A stretch of 64,000 nucleotides of DNA from Bacteroidota bacterium (GCA_016709725.1 JADJMG010000007.1:1-64000), one strand, 5' to 3'; shown: positions 9,525 through 21,681, counted from the stretch's first letter. Notes: generated from the letters alone by a model not told the origin. Numbers and translations: made by a program.

Positions 9525-12211
9525 TTAATTTTTCTGTATGATGAATTTTTTTACGTCGAGGTTTTTTTCAGATTTGATTCTGGCAAAGTACATCCCATTG
9601 GGCAAATCTAGTTGATACTCCTGTCTTTTACCATTCCATCTTCCTTCATAAACTTGTCTGCCTTTAATATCATAAATTTCTAGGTTAGCCGTTTGTTGAC
9701 TGGATGAACTGATCGAAAAATTTCCTTGGTTTAAACTAGGATACAATTCATATTGAGAAGGAGTAGCGTAGGAGGTGTTCACTCCTGTAAACGAACTCAA
9801 ATCCGAATACCATATTCCCCGACCGAAAGTGCTGATGTAAATTTTGTTTACAGCGGGATTAAATTCAATGTCACTCACAATAACATTAGGCAACCCATTA
9901 CTTATTTTCCCCCAAGTGGTAGTTCCATCATACATAACATATACACCAATATCACTTGCCAACATTAAGTTGTCGCTTCCTGGAATTTGTTTGATGCAGT
10001 TGATGGGAATGTTGGGAAGGTTGTAAGAGATATTATTCCATGTTGCTCCACCATTGGTCGACTTAAAAACTTTTAATCCATTGGTGAGTCCCGCCATGCT
10101 TACATAAATTGTGTTTGCATCATTCAGTGCAATTTCTACAGAGGTATAGTAAAGGGAATCGGGCAATCCCGCGGTGATGTCGGTCCAACTGCTTCCGCCA
10201 TTGCTGGTTCTGAAGAGTTGTCCGGGATTCGCAAATTCATAACGGACACGCCTAGCCGCAACTAGTACATTCGAGTTAGAATTTGCAATGGCGATTGCTG
10301 AAAGTTCGTTGTTGTAAAAGTTGAGAGTAGGAGGTAAGCTTGTAAGAGCAAACCAATTTTGACCTCCATCCGCGCTCTTCATTACATTTTCAAAACCCGC
10401 ATATAAGTTTGGATATTGATTGTTGTCGGCAATGATGGGTGTAGTCCATTCTGCGTTTTCATTGTTCACATTCGGATTCATCCATCCAAAAGAAAGTCCA
10501 CCATCTGTCGTGTTCGCGAAATTTCCAAATTGAGAACTTGCGATGAAAGTTCCTGTAAAGGCCGTGTCCATCACATTGTCCATACCATCACCACCATTTA
10601 CCGTTGACCAGGAGAAACCATCAAAATAAAAGGTAGCATTATCTTGAGCTCCTGCTACTAATTCGTCACTAGTTGTTTTGGATGAACTCAATCGATAGAA
10701 AGAAGTAACATTCATGCCATCACTTACATCCGTCCAAATAGTCTGAAACAAACTACCATTGTTTAAGTCATTCCAAGTAGATGAGATGATATTACTGGTT
10801 CTGTAAACACCACCATCGCAGCATAAATATATTTGTCCAGTGCTCGATTGATAATTCAGTTGATGAATATCGGCATGCATGGAAGGACCATACGAAGTTG
10901 TCCAATGTCCAGCAGGATCAAATGTAGTGGCACCATCTTCCGATGCCCATAAATTTACACCACCCACATAAACTTTATTTGGATTGTTTGGATGAACTAA
11001 AAAACCTACATCGTAAGTTCCTTGGCCTCCCGAAGAAAATCCCTCATCGTAACCTAGTAGATTCAACGTATTATATTTAAGTGTCCATGTATTTCCTGAA
11101 TTATTGGTTTTGTAAATCCCATACATCCCTCGGAGTGAATCAACCGTTAATGCATAAATGATATTCGGGTTAGAAACGGATTGAGAAAGTTTAATCCTTT
11201 GTACCGATCCACGAGCGGGAATTCCCGTGTTTAATAACGTCCACGTACTACCGAAGTCAGTTGATTTGTAAATTCCTGCCGATCCAATATTGGAATTTAA
11301 TACCCAACCACTCGCAGCGTAGAGAGTAGTGGGTGTAACTGGATCTTGTATCAGATCCCAAAAAAGTGAATCATGAACTAATGTCCAGTTGGTGCCTGCA
11401 TTCGTTGACTTATACATTCCACTCACGCCACATGCTACTACAGAATTAGTATTCGCGGGATCTATAACAATACTTCTTATTAAACTTACATCGCCATCAG
11501 TGAGTGAGAAAGAAAGACCAGTGGGTGCCCATGATAATCCACCATCCATACTTTTATAAACTCCGATTCCATAATGTGTATGTCGTTTTCTACCATCGAG
11601 AAAGAGACCAACACCGATGTATTCAAAATCGCATACCGAAATATAAATTACATTGGGATTAACAGGATCAATCGCAATGTCAGAAATTCGGGTGATGGGT
11701 AAATCGTCGGTTAATGGGGTATAAGTTTGACCGTTATCTGATGTTTTCCATAAGCCCCCTTGAGCCACGCCAACATAAAATATGCTGGGGTTGATGGGAT
11801 CAAAGCGATACAATTTACTCGACCCATTCCATTCTGCATATAGCCCGTTTGGTTGGTGGGCAATTGATAAGGTCCTGCAGGCAACCAATAATTGGAAACA
11901 CCCGAGCGCTGTGCACTTTCTTTTTGTGCAGCTGACTCAATTAATACCTTGGTATAATCATAAAATCCTGTAGGTTCACCTTGGGCATCGGTATGCATTT
12001 GCATATCCGCTTCCCATCTCTTGATGTATTTCCAGTTTTTGCTTTCTTGTAAATTAGTGGTGTCTTTCCATGCAGCTAGGTCCCGTTGCATTTGTTTGAA
12101 AGATGGTTTTTCAGTTTGACTAAATTGCAGCAAAGCTTGCGCATTTGCGGAGAGAAAGAAAATGATAAATGCAAAACTTAGAAAGATTGTTTTTTTTGTT
12201 TTGGAGTACAT
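9525..12211 (-). pseudogene. Large secreted BNR/VPS10-like protein with T9SS sorting domain (single frameshift)
   Basis: Predicted exported protein of about 895 residues. The signal peptide is MYSKTKKTIFLSFAFIIFFL with cleavage after SANAQ. A linker of about 100 residues is followed by repeated sialidase/Ycf48-like blades with Asp-box-like motifs (GGLWKTSDNGQTY, GIYKSTDFGSTW, VFKSTNGGATWN, GLWKTS). The C-terminus is a T9SS type A domain (YELYPSLNQGNFSI, YDIKGRQVYEG, ending VKKFIIQKN). The break is near 11805: GRVNCIA in one frame continues as FDPINPSIFYVGVAQGG in another, and one missing T in a T run repairs it. Similar exosialidase-like propellers are common surface proteins of unknown substrate. 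The ATG at 12211 sits five bases after a -7-like box, so the transcript may be nearly leaderless. Confidence 0.85.
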
Positions 12212-12215
12212 ACTT

Positions 12216-12223
12216 CAAAAATA
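12216..12223 (-). promoter_or_regulatory. Putative -7 box of the BNR-repeat gene
   Basis: TATTTTTG on the minus strand fits TAnnTTTG. It ends only five bases before the ATG at 12211, which would give an almost leaderless transcript. Confidence 0.4.
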
Positions 12224-12289
12224 AGAAGAATTGCTTAGTTCTTCATCATGTTTGATTTTGAATTTGTATTAACAGCTTTTTTGAAGCTT

Positions 12290-13620
12290 TGCGATGCTAA
12301 AGTTTCTCGCAAAGGCGCAAAGGCGCTAAGCCATTCGATTGCTTTTCTCTTCGCTACCCCTCGACAAGCTCAGGGTGAATTTTCTCGCAAAGGCGCAAAG
12401 CCATTCAAGAGCTTTTTATTCTGCTAAATTTTCTCGTCAAGGCAAAGAGGTTTCTATGGTTAAATTCAAATTATATTTCGCTTTTTTACTCCCTCTCCCT
12501 TGAGAGGGCAGGGGAGAGGCTTGAACTATAATTTGACTAAAATCTGTTTTCATTCGAGAATCAACTTTTAATCGAAGGAATTTTTCTCACAATCCGGAAC
12601 GCTAACGGGACGCTAAGCCATTCAGTTGCCTTTCTCTTCGCTACCCCTCGACAAGCTCAGGGTGAAAGTTTCTCGCAAAGGCGCAAAGGGCGCTAAGCCA
12701 TGCGGTAGCTTTTCTCTTCCCTAAAGTTTCTCGCAAAGGCGCAGAGGCGCTAAGCCATTCGGTTGCTTTTCTCTTCGCTACCCCTCGACAAACTCAGGGT
12801 GAAAGTTTCTCGCAAAGGCGCAAAGGGCGCAAAGCCATTCAAGAGCTTTTTATTCTGCTAAATTTTCTCGTCAAGGCAAAGAGGTTTCTATGGTTAAATT
12901 CAAATTATATTTCGCTTTTTACTCCCTCTCCTTGGAGAGGGCAGGGGAGAGGCTTGAACTATAATTTGACTAAAATCTGTTTTCATTCGAGAATCAACTT
13001 TTAATCGAAGGAATTTTTCTCACAATCCGGAACGCTAACGGGACGCTAAGCCATTCAGTTGCCTTTCTCTTCGCTACCCCTCGACAAGCTCAGGGTGAAA
13101 GTTTCTCGCAAAGGCGCAAAGGGCGCTAAGCCATGCGGTAGCTTTTTTCTTCCCTAAAGTTTTCGCAAAGGCGCAGAGGCGCTAAGCCATTCAGTTGCCT
13201 TTCTCTTCGCTACCCCTCGACAAGCTCAGGGTGAAAGTTTCTCGCAAAGGCGCAAAGGGCGCAAAGCCATTCAAGAGCTTTTTATTCTGCTAAATTTTCT
13301 CGTCAAGGCAAAGAGGTTTCTATGGTTAAATTCAAATTATATTTCGCTTTTTTACTCCCTCTCCCTTGGAGAGGGCAGGGGAGAGGCTTGAACTATAATT
13401 TGACTAAAATCTGTTTTCATTCGAGAATCAACTTTTAATCGAAGGAATTTTTCTCACAATCCGGAACGCTAACGGGACGCTAAGCCATTCGGTTGCTTTT
13501 CTCTTCGCTACCCCTCGACAAGCTCAGGGTGAAATTTTCTCGCAAGGCGCAAAGGTGCTAAGCCATGCGGTAGCTTTTCTCTTCGCTACACCTCGACAAG
13601 CTCAGGGTGAATTTTCTCGC
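12290..13620. repeat. Three copies of a ~433-bp composite intergenic repeat
   Basis: The landmark AAGAGCTTTTTATTCTGC occurs at 12407, 12841 and 13273, spacings of 434 and 432 bases. Each unit combines three kinds of short element. One is CTCGCAAAGGCGCAAAG followed by GCGCTAAGCC, present several times. The second is CCCCTCGACAAGCTCAGGGT, itself a near-palindrome. The third is ACTCCCTCTCC...GGAGAGGG...GGGGAGAGGC, a hairpin. Copies are nearly identical apart from one-base indels and a few substitutions. No ORF or RNA gene is supported. Partial copies occur at about 56728-56775 and 61900-62135 in the other orientation. Confidence 0.9.
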
Positions 13621-13700
13621 GTCTGTATACCTGCCTGCGCAATCATCATAGTTATTGGTACGCAAAGACTATGCTCCTCTAAAATTTCCAGTAAAAACGA

Positions 13701-13734
13701 AGAGCCGTCTGGTCATTGCTGACGAGACGGCTCT
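13701..13734 (-). terminator. Terminator of the six-module adhesin gene
   Basis: AGAGCCGTCT (13701-13710) pairs with AGACGGCTCT (13725-13734) over ten bases with a 14-base loop. On the minus strand the stem is followed by TCGTTTTTAC. It lies 22 bases after the stop at 13756. Confidence 0.8.
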
Positions 13735-13755
13735 CCTTAAAAACTTTATAAACTC

Positions 13756-16700
13756 TTATCGAGTAATGATCATGCGCTTAGTGATTTGCTGTCCATCATA
13801 AACAAGAGTATATGTGTACAATCCAGGTGCTAAACTTGCCGTATTCATTACTACGGTATGTTTACCAGCTGCCACATTTTCATCAGCAATTACAGAAACG
13901 ATTTGACCAATCATATCAGACATTACAATGCGAACTTGTCCTTGTGTTGGGATCATGTATTCGAAAGTAGTGCTTTGACCTGCTGGGTTAGGATAGTTTT
14001 GACTCATTCCGAAATCGTTGATTGCGAACTCATCAATTCCAACTGGAGAGCAAAGACCTAAGTCTTCGAAACAAACATCATCAATAGACCAACCTTCTTC
14101 AGTTGCACTGAAGTCAGAAGCAAATCTCCAACGGATAACCACTTGAGCATCTACTCCAGGACGGAATGTTTTTTCAGTTTGGAACCAGTTGTTTCTATAT
14201 CCAGTAAATCCTTTTAATGATGGATCATTTGGATCTAACTCTGACACATATGTGTAGTTAGGACTTGCACCATACAATTGAATGTTTGGAGTACCTGTTA
14301 AATCCATACGATTCCAAGTTACACCATAATCTGTAGAATAATCTAAAGCACCACCGTCAGAACCGTATTCCATTCTGAATTCTTGCCAGAAACTCAATTT
14401 GTAGCAATGACCAGCTTGAACACGGAAGAGAGAAGAGAATAATCCAGATGAATCTTTGTTAGCATAATTAGTAGCAAGGTTTGTAGTCCATGCAGTGTTA
14501 CCAGTATGCGCACCATTCAAATTAGTTTTAGCTGGAGTTCCTTGTTGCCATAAACCACCAGTACAGTAAGTAAATGCATTTGAAGTTACCCACTGATTTC
14601 CTGATTCAAAACTAGTACAGAAAGGAAGTTGAGAAGAAGCAACAGAATCAAATACCAATACTGTGGTACAAGAAGTATCATCAAATTGATTCAAGTCAAG
14701 GCTTCCGTTTGGACTATCAGTATACACACATACTTGGTGGAATCCAGGAACCGCGATCCATGTATTGCTGAAGTTATGTGTTTGTGAACTATCAGGTAAT
14801 AATCCAGCAGGAACGTAAGAAACAGGATCGTTTGATATTAATGTACCATCAATCGTTAATGAAATATTGTGATTGAATACGGTATTAATACCATTGTTAT
14901 TGATAGGAGCAGCGAAAGTAATCGGCTGACCTGGGAAGATGAATTGACAAGGTACTGATGTATTCACAGCAAGCGTTTTAACAGATAATGGAATAGGTAC
15001 AAAGATTTCGAAGTTATCTACTGATACTCCATCTCCGTTTGTGAATCCACCAGAAGTATATACGAATCGGAATTGTACTAAAGGAACTAATCCTCCTACT
15101 GCCGAAGTTACATCCTTAAATGCAGATTGAATCCAACCACCACTATTATCATCCCAACTATCCACGTTATTGTACCAGTTGGTTACCGTTTGTGTAGTAG
15201 GTTGTAATAAAGTCCATGGACCACTATTTACTGAATATTCAATAAACATTTCGTCACCAAACGTGTAAATAGCACGGTTCTGATAGAATCGTAAGATAGC
15301 AGCTTGTGCATTTTGGAAATCGAAGAATGGTGTTGTTACAACTGTATTTGCATTACCAAGCATTCCAGAATTCAAATTAACGTCCCAACAATTTGTTGGA
15401 GAATATGCACCCGTTGTAGTACCGAAGGCAGGAGTACCAAATTCCCAAATACAAGCAGGGTTACCACCAGAAATTACATAAGGCGCCCAGCCAATATTGC
15501 CGGATTCAAAATCATCATTGTAACTATTGATGTAGGTAGGTTGGATGTATGGTTGACCAATTACATCAGTACAAGTTGTATCATTAGAAGGTTCTTGATC
15601 TGTAGGTAATGAAGTCCAAGCACAAATCGTATTTAATCCTTGTCCGAATGTGAAGTTTGGAAGTGTTACTGTAGTCACACCACAAGGAGGTAATGAACCT
15701 GTCCATATAAATGTAACTGGATTCAATCCGTTAACGGTATAAGTGATCGGAGTTGAAGTAATGGTAGTAGCTCCAAAATTCTCAAGCGTAACCACTACAG
15801 GGAAGCTAGCTCCCACTGGTGCACCACCAAATGGTTGAGTGATGGCAGTAATACCAACATCATCACCAGTTGCCGCATAAATACAGAAGTCATCGATAGA
15901 GAATCCATCTCCAGGAACTGAAGGATCAGAAGTAAATACAAATCGGAATTGAACAGGGATTGGGTTATTGAAGATCCCAGTTGTACAACAAAGTTTGTAG
16001 CCTGATTGAATCCATCCACCACTGTTTCCAGTCCATGCAAATGTATTACTTGAATTTAATTGAGCATCCACATACCAATTAATTCCACATGGATCAGGAT
16101 TAGCTAAATCGCCACTACCCACCGTAATCCAAGTTGCTCCATTATCCGTGGTATATTCTAATCTAACACCATCCCATGCATTTTCGACACTATAATTCAT
16201 TGCAAAATCAATTCTTCCTGCACCTATTGTTGCAAAATCAAAGTAAGGAGTGTATAAATAACTAAGTGCATCGTCAGTATAATCTGAAGTCAAATTAATA
16301 TCCCAAGCATTCACACCTGAATTTGCAGTAACCGTTGCACCAGCACTAGGTAATCCAAGTTCCCAGTTGGTTCCTGGATCTCCTCCAATACCTAATTGAT
16401 TTGTCCAGCCGATGTTCCCAGATTCGAAATCATCACAATAAGATGGTGAAGGAACAATTAAAGGAATTCCAATAAATGAAGAGCAAATAGTATCATTTGC
16501 TGGCTCAACATCACCTGGCTGGATTAGATCCATTAATGGTATAAGTAATTTGAGTGGTTGTAATAGTAGTGATGCCATGATTTTCAAGAGTAACAGCAAC
16601 ACCAACACTGTTTCCTGCAGGAGCACTGCCAAGAGGTTGTTGAATGGCTGAAATTCCAGCATCTGCACCAGTAGCGGCATAAATACAGAAGTCATCAATC

Positions 16701-19144
16701 GAGATTCCATCACCTGGTGTGAAACCGTTCGATACAAAAACAAAACGGAATTGAACCGGAGTAACGCTATTGAAAATTCCAGATGTACAGCAAAGTCTGT
16801 ATCCTGCTGTTTTCCAGCCACCACTGTTTCCAGCCCAACCATTCGTATTCGTTGCATTTAGGAAATCATCGTCGTACCAGTTGGTACCACAAGGATCAGG
16901 ATTAGTAGAGCTTCCGGTTCCTAATGTATTCCAAGTTGCACCATTGTCATTGCTATACTCTAAACGGGTTCCATCACTTCCAAGTTCAGTATTGTAATTT
17001 AAAGCAAATTGAATTCTACCTGCATTAATAGCTGAAAAGTCAAAATAAGGAGAGTATAATTCGCAATTCGCATTATTTGTATAACCGCTAAGTAAATTAA
17101 CGTCCCAAGCATTTGCTCCGGAATTAGCTCCAGTCGTGTTTCCAAAACCAGGTGCGCCAAGTTCCCAAATAGTTCCAATATTACCTCCGGCTGCTACTTG
17201 GTTCGACCAACCGATATTTCCAGATTCGAAATCATCACAATATGAAGGCGAAGGGATAAGTGTTGGAATACCAATGAATGTAGCACACAATGTATCATTC
17301 AAATGTTCGCAGTCAGTCGTTAAATCTGTCCATACACAAATGGTATAGGCGTTAGGTAAAACGGGCGTATTTGGAATTAAAAAATTAGTAGTGGTTCCAG
17401 CCGTTAAAGTTCCCACAAAAGGAACTGGAGTTTGAACAACACCATTAATTGACCATCCTATGTTAAAACCACTTTGGTCAAGTTGACCATAGTTTTCAAT
17501 AACGAAGTTAAGGTTTACAGTGCCACCTGCTGGTTGACCACTTCCAGGAGTTGGAGAAATGAAGACGTTGGCTCCTAAATCGTCGTTACAAGGTACCGTA
17601 ATACAGAAATCATCTAAATGGAATCCATCAGCTGGAACAGATGGGTCACTCGTAAATACATAACGGAATTGTACAGCTAAACTGTTTCCTAAGCCAGGTA
17701 CCGTTCCAAGTTTGTAACGAGATTCTTGCCAGCCGTTTGAAGAACCGTCCCAAGCAGGTAATAAAGAAGAGTTAATAGAGTTATTTGTATACCAATTTGT
17801 AGCGTTAGGGTCGTTTTGTGTTCCAATTACATTCCAAGTGGTTCCGGCATCATTTGAAAATTCTAAACGAACACCATCCCATCCCGATTCACAATCTCTA
17901 TTCTGCCAGAAACTTAAATTAGAAATATTAGTCGTTGAGAAGTCGAAGATTGGAGAGTATAAAATGGAACTAGAGTTGTCTAAGTACGCTCCAACTCCAC
18001 CAATATTTCCAACACCATAAACATTTGTCGGAGAATGAGCAGTGGCTAATGTCGGACCAGTAGGTGTACCATACACCCAAGGCGTACCTAAGAAAGTAGG
18101 ATCTGGAGTCCATAAATTATTTGCCATTTCGAAATTGTCACAAAACGGGAAATGAATACCATCTACAGGGTAGAAACAAATTTCTCCAACCGCAGGATAA
18201 CGAACCATGTTGCTACATCCTGAATTATCATAGCCTTCAAAATACCAGCAAATAGTGTCTCCAGGTACTGCAGCGGGAATCGTTCCAGCATAGATCGAAT
18301 CAGTTAAATTAACCATTAAGGTACTTTGAAATGGAGTTCCATTTATAGAATAAAATAATTCTGCAAAGCCAGGACCAACAAAAGGATGTGCAATTCCACT
18401 TGGATCATCAATGTTTACAAAAAAGTCAAATGGACCCAAGTTGAAAACAGTTCCTTGCCATAATGGGAAACCAACTGAAGGAGCAGAAGCTGTTGGAGGA
18501 TTTAACTCACAAGGAGCCGCAGTAACACAAATATTATCGAGTAACCAGCCATAACGACCTTGCATACCAGAATTGGTAACATCCGTAATCTTGAAACGAA
18601 TCTGAACCGTAGCTTGATTTCCGACAGCTAATGAGATATCAAAATTCTCTTGTACCCACCATCCATTGGTTGGTGCTGTTGTCGTGTTTGGTGCCCAAAT
18701 TCCAGAATAAGAACTTTCTGCAAAGGCATTGCCTAGTGCTTGGAATACACCCGCTCCATTATAAGTTACGTTTTGAAATGGGTCACCAACAATTGCATTG
18801 AAGGTTGTCCATGTGGTTCCGCCATCGATTGAATATTCAAGTTGTGCGTCATCCACAAATTTGATTTTACAAATTTGACTGAAGTCCAATAGCACAAAGT
18901 TTAATCCAGCCGTACTGAAAACGGGTGATGTCAATGTGACAACGCCTCCTCCAGTTTGGTATTCACCTTTTAAACAATTTGGGGAGCTAACTTGATAGTT
19001 AGGATCTACACTCCATCCTGGTGTTCCAGAAGATGTTGTAGAGATCGTTCCTCCATCGAAGTTTTCGCACCATACTTGGACAGCTTGTGATTGAGCTGCG
19101 CAGTAGGATAACAGTGCAAAAATCGAAAGTAGTAATCTTTTCAT
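13756..19144 (-). pseudogene. Giant secreted protein with six choice-of-anchor-J modules and T9SS domain (interrupted)
   Basis: Exported protein of about 1,800 residues. The signal peptide is MKRLLLSIFALLSYCAAQSQ. Six MAM-like 'choice-of-anchor J' modules begin at VQVWCENFDGG, FPFCDNFEMANN, SYCDDFESGNIGWSNQ, SYCDDFESGNIGWTNQ, NDDFESGNIGWAPY and LPFCTSFESGNQW. Ig-like linkers such as AGISAIQQPLGSAPAG separate them. The end is a T9SS type A domain (MSQNYPNPAGQSTTFEY to TKRMIITR). Modules three and four are highly alike. The frame breaks near 16511-16525: TYTINGSNP should lead into a ~40-residue segment such as VTFIWTGSLPP, present in the next linker, but jumps to PGDVEPANDT. Sequence is therefore missing as well as the frame. 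It is probably a surface adhesin or glycan-binding protein; the ligand is unknown. Confidence 0.85.
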
Positions 19145-19194
19145 AGGGTATTGGTTTTTATTGTTAACGCGTGTTGGTTTTTAAGTGTAGAATT

Positions 19195-19202
19195 CAAAAA
19201 TA
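19195..19202 (-). promoter_or_regulatory. Putative -7 box of the six-module adhesin gene
   Basis: TATTTTTG on the minus strand fits TAnnTTTG and ends about 50 bases before the ATG at 19144. Confidence 0.4.
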
Positions 19203-19359
19203 GATATTATACCGTTGTGTTGCGGCTCATAAAGGTAAAAAAAAAACTAAATTATTAACACAATTTATTTTTATTTATGGCGAATTGCTATAGATGATGG
19301 GGTAATCGTCAATATCGGAGTGTTTGTTTAAAGAATTTTGTTAAAAAAAATCGTTTTTT

Positions 19360-20520
19360 TTAATCATCAATCCAAGATTTATAATAATCGTCGCTCATTA
19401 TTTTTAACCCTTCCTCTGTGAGCCACAATGGTTTAAAGGTATCAATCATGACCGCTAGTTCCATCGTCTCTTTTTTCCCAATACTTTTTTCAACAGTCCC
19501 GGGATGCGGACCATGTGGAATGCCAGCCGGATGAAGGGTAATCATCCCTTTGGTAACACTTTTGCGACTCATAAAATCTCCATCAACATAGTATAATACT
19601 TCGTCAGAATCTACATTACTGTGGTTATAGGGTGCCGGAATAGCATCTGGATGATAATCGTAAAGTCTTGGAACAAAAGAACATATAACGTAATTGTGCG
19701 CTTCAAAGGTTTGGTGAACAGGAGGTGGTTGATGGACCCTTCCGGTAATGGGTTCAAAGTCTTTAATGTTTAATGCCCAAGGATAATGGTTTCCATCCCA
19801 ACCAATGGCATCAAAAGGATGGGTTGCATAGATATATGGATAAATAATTCCTTGCTTTTTAATCATGACTCTAAAATCACCCTGCTCGTCATGGGTTTCT
19901 AAGTCCTGAGGTTTGCGAATATCACGCTCGCAAAAAGGTGAATGTTCTTCTAATTGCCCGTACCCATTTCGATATTGGCGCGGTGTTTCAATGGGAGAAA
20001 ATGAATCCACAATCAACAGTCGATTATTGGAATCATCAAAATGAAGCTGGAAAATAGTTCCTCGGGGAATCACTAAATAATCGCCATAGCCAAATTTTAT
20101 ATTGCCATAAATAGTTTTCAAAACACCCGATCCTTCATGCACAAAAATGAGCTCGTCAGCATCGGCGTTTTTTAAGAAATATTCGTTGATGGATTTTCGT
20201 GGTGCCGCCAAGGAAATATGTAAATCATTATTAACTAATACGGCTTTTTTACTTTCTATATAATCGTCTTCTGGACGTACATGAAAACCTTCAAAACTTT
20301 GATGACGCAGAAATCGCTGAAAGGCAATCTTTGGTTCACGCGAAAAAGGTTCACCAACCGATTTTACTAGGGTAGGTGCGTAGGCATGATAAATCAAGGA
20401 ATAAACATTCGAAAAACCATGCGTCGATACCAATTCTTCCGAATATAAGGTCCCATCAGGCTTACGAAATTGTGTATGTCGCTTATGTGGAAATTTTCCA
20501 AGTGAATGATATTGAGGCAT
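19360..20520 (-). CDS. hmgA: Homogentisate 1,2-dioxygenase
   Basis: Cupin-fold Fe(II) dioxygenase that opens the ring of homogentisate to maleylacetoacetate in tyrosine degradation. The protein begins MPQYHSLGKFPHKRHTQFRK. The likely metal-site stretch is YNHSNVDSDEVLYYV, with the family His and Glu, and then LHPAGIPHGPHPG with the second His. Other family segments are VHEGSGVLKTIYG, DYLVIPRGTIFQLHF and DAIGWDGNHYPWALNI. At 386 residues it is the normal bacterial length. An upstream in-frame TTG at 20544 exists, but the ATG at 20520 gives the conserved N-terminus. It is divergent from the FAH-family gene, which performs the last step of the same pathway. The isomerase for maleylacetoacetate is not in the window. 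Confidence 0.93.
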   Translation of the reverse strand: MPQYHSLGKFPHKRHTQFRKPDGTLYSEELVSTHGFSNVYSLIYHAYAPTLVKSVGEPFSREPKIAFQRFLRHQSFEGFHVRPEDDYIESKKAVLVNNDLHISLAAPRKSINEYFLKNADADELIFVHEGSGVLKTIYGNIKFGYGDYLVIPRGTIFQLHFDDSNNRLLIVDSFSPIETPRQYRNGYGQLEEHSPFCERDIRKPQDLETHDEQGDFRVMIKKQGIIYPYIYATHPFDAIGWDGNHYPWALNIKDFEPITGRVHQPPPVHQTFEAHNYVICSFVPRLYDYHPDAIPAPYNHSNVDSDEVLYYVDGDFMSRKSVTKGMITLHPAGIPHGPHPGTVEKSIGKKETMELAVMIDTFKPLWLTEEGLKIMSDDYYKSWIDD

Positions 20521-20584
20521 GTTTAATGTTATTTCGTGCTGCAAGATACAACCTCACAACTGATTTTTGATGAGAATGCTTCCA

Positions 20585-20592
20585 CAAAGTTA
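20585..20592 (-). promoter_or_regulatory. Putative -7 box of hmgA
   Basis: TAACTTTG on the minus strand fits TAnnTTTG. It lies ten bases from the oppositely oriented box of the FAH-family gene, so the two promoters share one short region. Confidence 0.5.
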
Positions 20593-20601
20593 ACCATTGG
20601 T

Positions 20602-20609
20602 TACTTTTG
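20602..20609 (+). promoter_or_regulatory. Putative -7 box of the FAH-family gene
   Basis: TACTTTTG fits TAnnTTTG and ends 17 bases before the ATG at 20627. The arrangement suggests coordinated control of the homogentisate pathway. Confidence 0.5.
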
Positions 20610-20626
20610 TAAAAAATTATAGAATT

Positions 20627-21658
20627 ATGAAACTCGTTTCTTATCGCCTCGATGGCCAAAATTTGTTGGGATTGTACATAAATCAAAAGATTTATAATGT
20701 TGCTGATGCTGGAAAGCTGTTGGGAAAAAAAGGTTCTCTAACGATGAAAGAATTGTTAGATGGTGAAGAGAAAAGCATGAATGAAACGCGTGAAATTGAA
20801 GCCAAAATAAAAGATGGCAAAATTGATATGCCCTCTTTTCTATGGTCAGAATTGAAAATCGTTTCTCCCGTTCCCGAGCCAACGTCCTGTCGCGATGGTT
20901 ATGCTTTTCGTCAACATGTTGCTGCGGCACGTAGAAATCGTAAAGTGGATATGATCGAGGAGTTTGATGAGTATCCGATCTTTTATTTCACCAATCATAA
21001 TGCCCTCCAAGGTCCAGGTGATGTATGGTGTATGCCCGACCATTTTCGTCAACTCGACTTTGAATTAGAAGCCGCCGTAGTCATTGGTAAAAGAGGAAAA
21101 AATATTCGTGCTGCTCAAGCCGATCAGTACATCGCTGGATACACAATTATGAATGATTTTAGTGCTCGCCTTTTGCAAATGGAAGAGATGAAATTGAATT
21201 TGGGTCCTGCTAAAGGCAAGGATTTTTCAACCGCAATTGGTCCGTACTTAGTGACACCTGATGAACTGCAATCTTTTTTAACAAAACCTAAAGAAGATCA
21301 TACCGGTGAGCGATATAATCTCACCATGAAGTGTCATGTAAATGGCATCCAAGTAAGCGAAGGAAATATGGCGCAAATGGATTGGACGTTTGCCGAGATT
21401 ATTGAAAGATGTGCTTACGGTGTGGATATTATTCCCGGTGATGTAATTGGATCAGGAACCGTAGGTACAGGTTGTTTTCTCGAGCTAAATGGTACTGGAA
21501 AATTAAATGATCCTAACTATCCTGTTCAGTGGTTGCAAGAAGGAGATGTGATTGAAATGACAATTGATGGATTAGGCTGTCTGTCGAACACCATCCGAAA
21601 AGAAGAAGATAAATTCTCCATTTTAGATCTAAAGAAAAAAGCAAAACACGCTCATTAA
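20627..21658 (+). CDS. Fumarylacetoacetase-family hydrolase
   Basis: FAH-fold enzyme of 343 residues. Next to hmgA its likely job is hydrolysis of fumarylacetoacetate to fumarate and acetoacetate. It begins MKLVSYRLDGQNLLGLYINQ. The metal-site pattern of the family is visible as DFELEAAVV (acidic pair) and MNDFSARLLQ (Asp), separated by about 30 residues. GSGTVGTGCFLELNGTG forms the family's C-terminal substrate region. The ATG at 20627 was chosen because it follows the -7 box by 17 bases and gives the family N-terminus; an upstream in-frame GTG at 20597 overlaps the promoter. Enzymes of this family also act on other C-C bonds, so substrate assignment rests on the neighbour. Confidence 0.88.
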   Translation: MKLVSYRLDGQNLLGLYINQKIYNVADAGKLLGKKGSLTMKELLDGEEKSMNETREIEAKIKDGKIDMPSFLWSELKIVSPVPEPTSCRDGYAFRQHVAAARRNRKVDMIEEFDEYPIFYFTNHNALQGPGDVWCMPDHFRQLDFELEAAVVIGKRGKNIRAAQADQYIAGYTIMNDFSARLLQMEEMKLNLGPAKGKDFSTAIGPYLVTPDELQSFLTKPKEDHTGERYNLTMKCHVNGIQVSEGNMAQMDWTFAEIIERCAYGVDIIPGDVIGSGTVGTGCFLELNGTGKLNDPNYPVQWLQEGDVIEMTIDGLGCLSNTIRKEEDKFSILDLKKKAKHAH

Positions 21659-21681
21659 TTGGAACTAATGAAAAGTAAAAA

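Noticed and set aside
15304..15609. 101-codon plus-strand ORF
   Set aside because: It is a shadow within the six-module adhesin gene with no recognisable domain.
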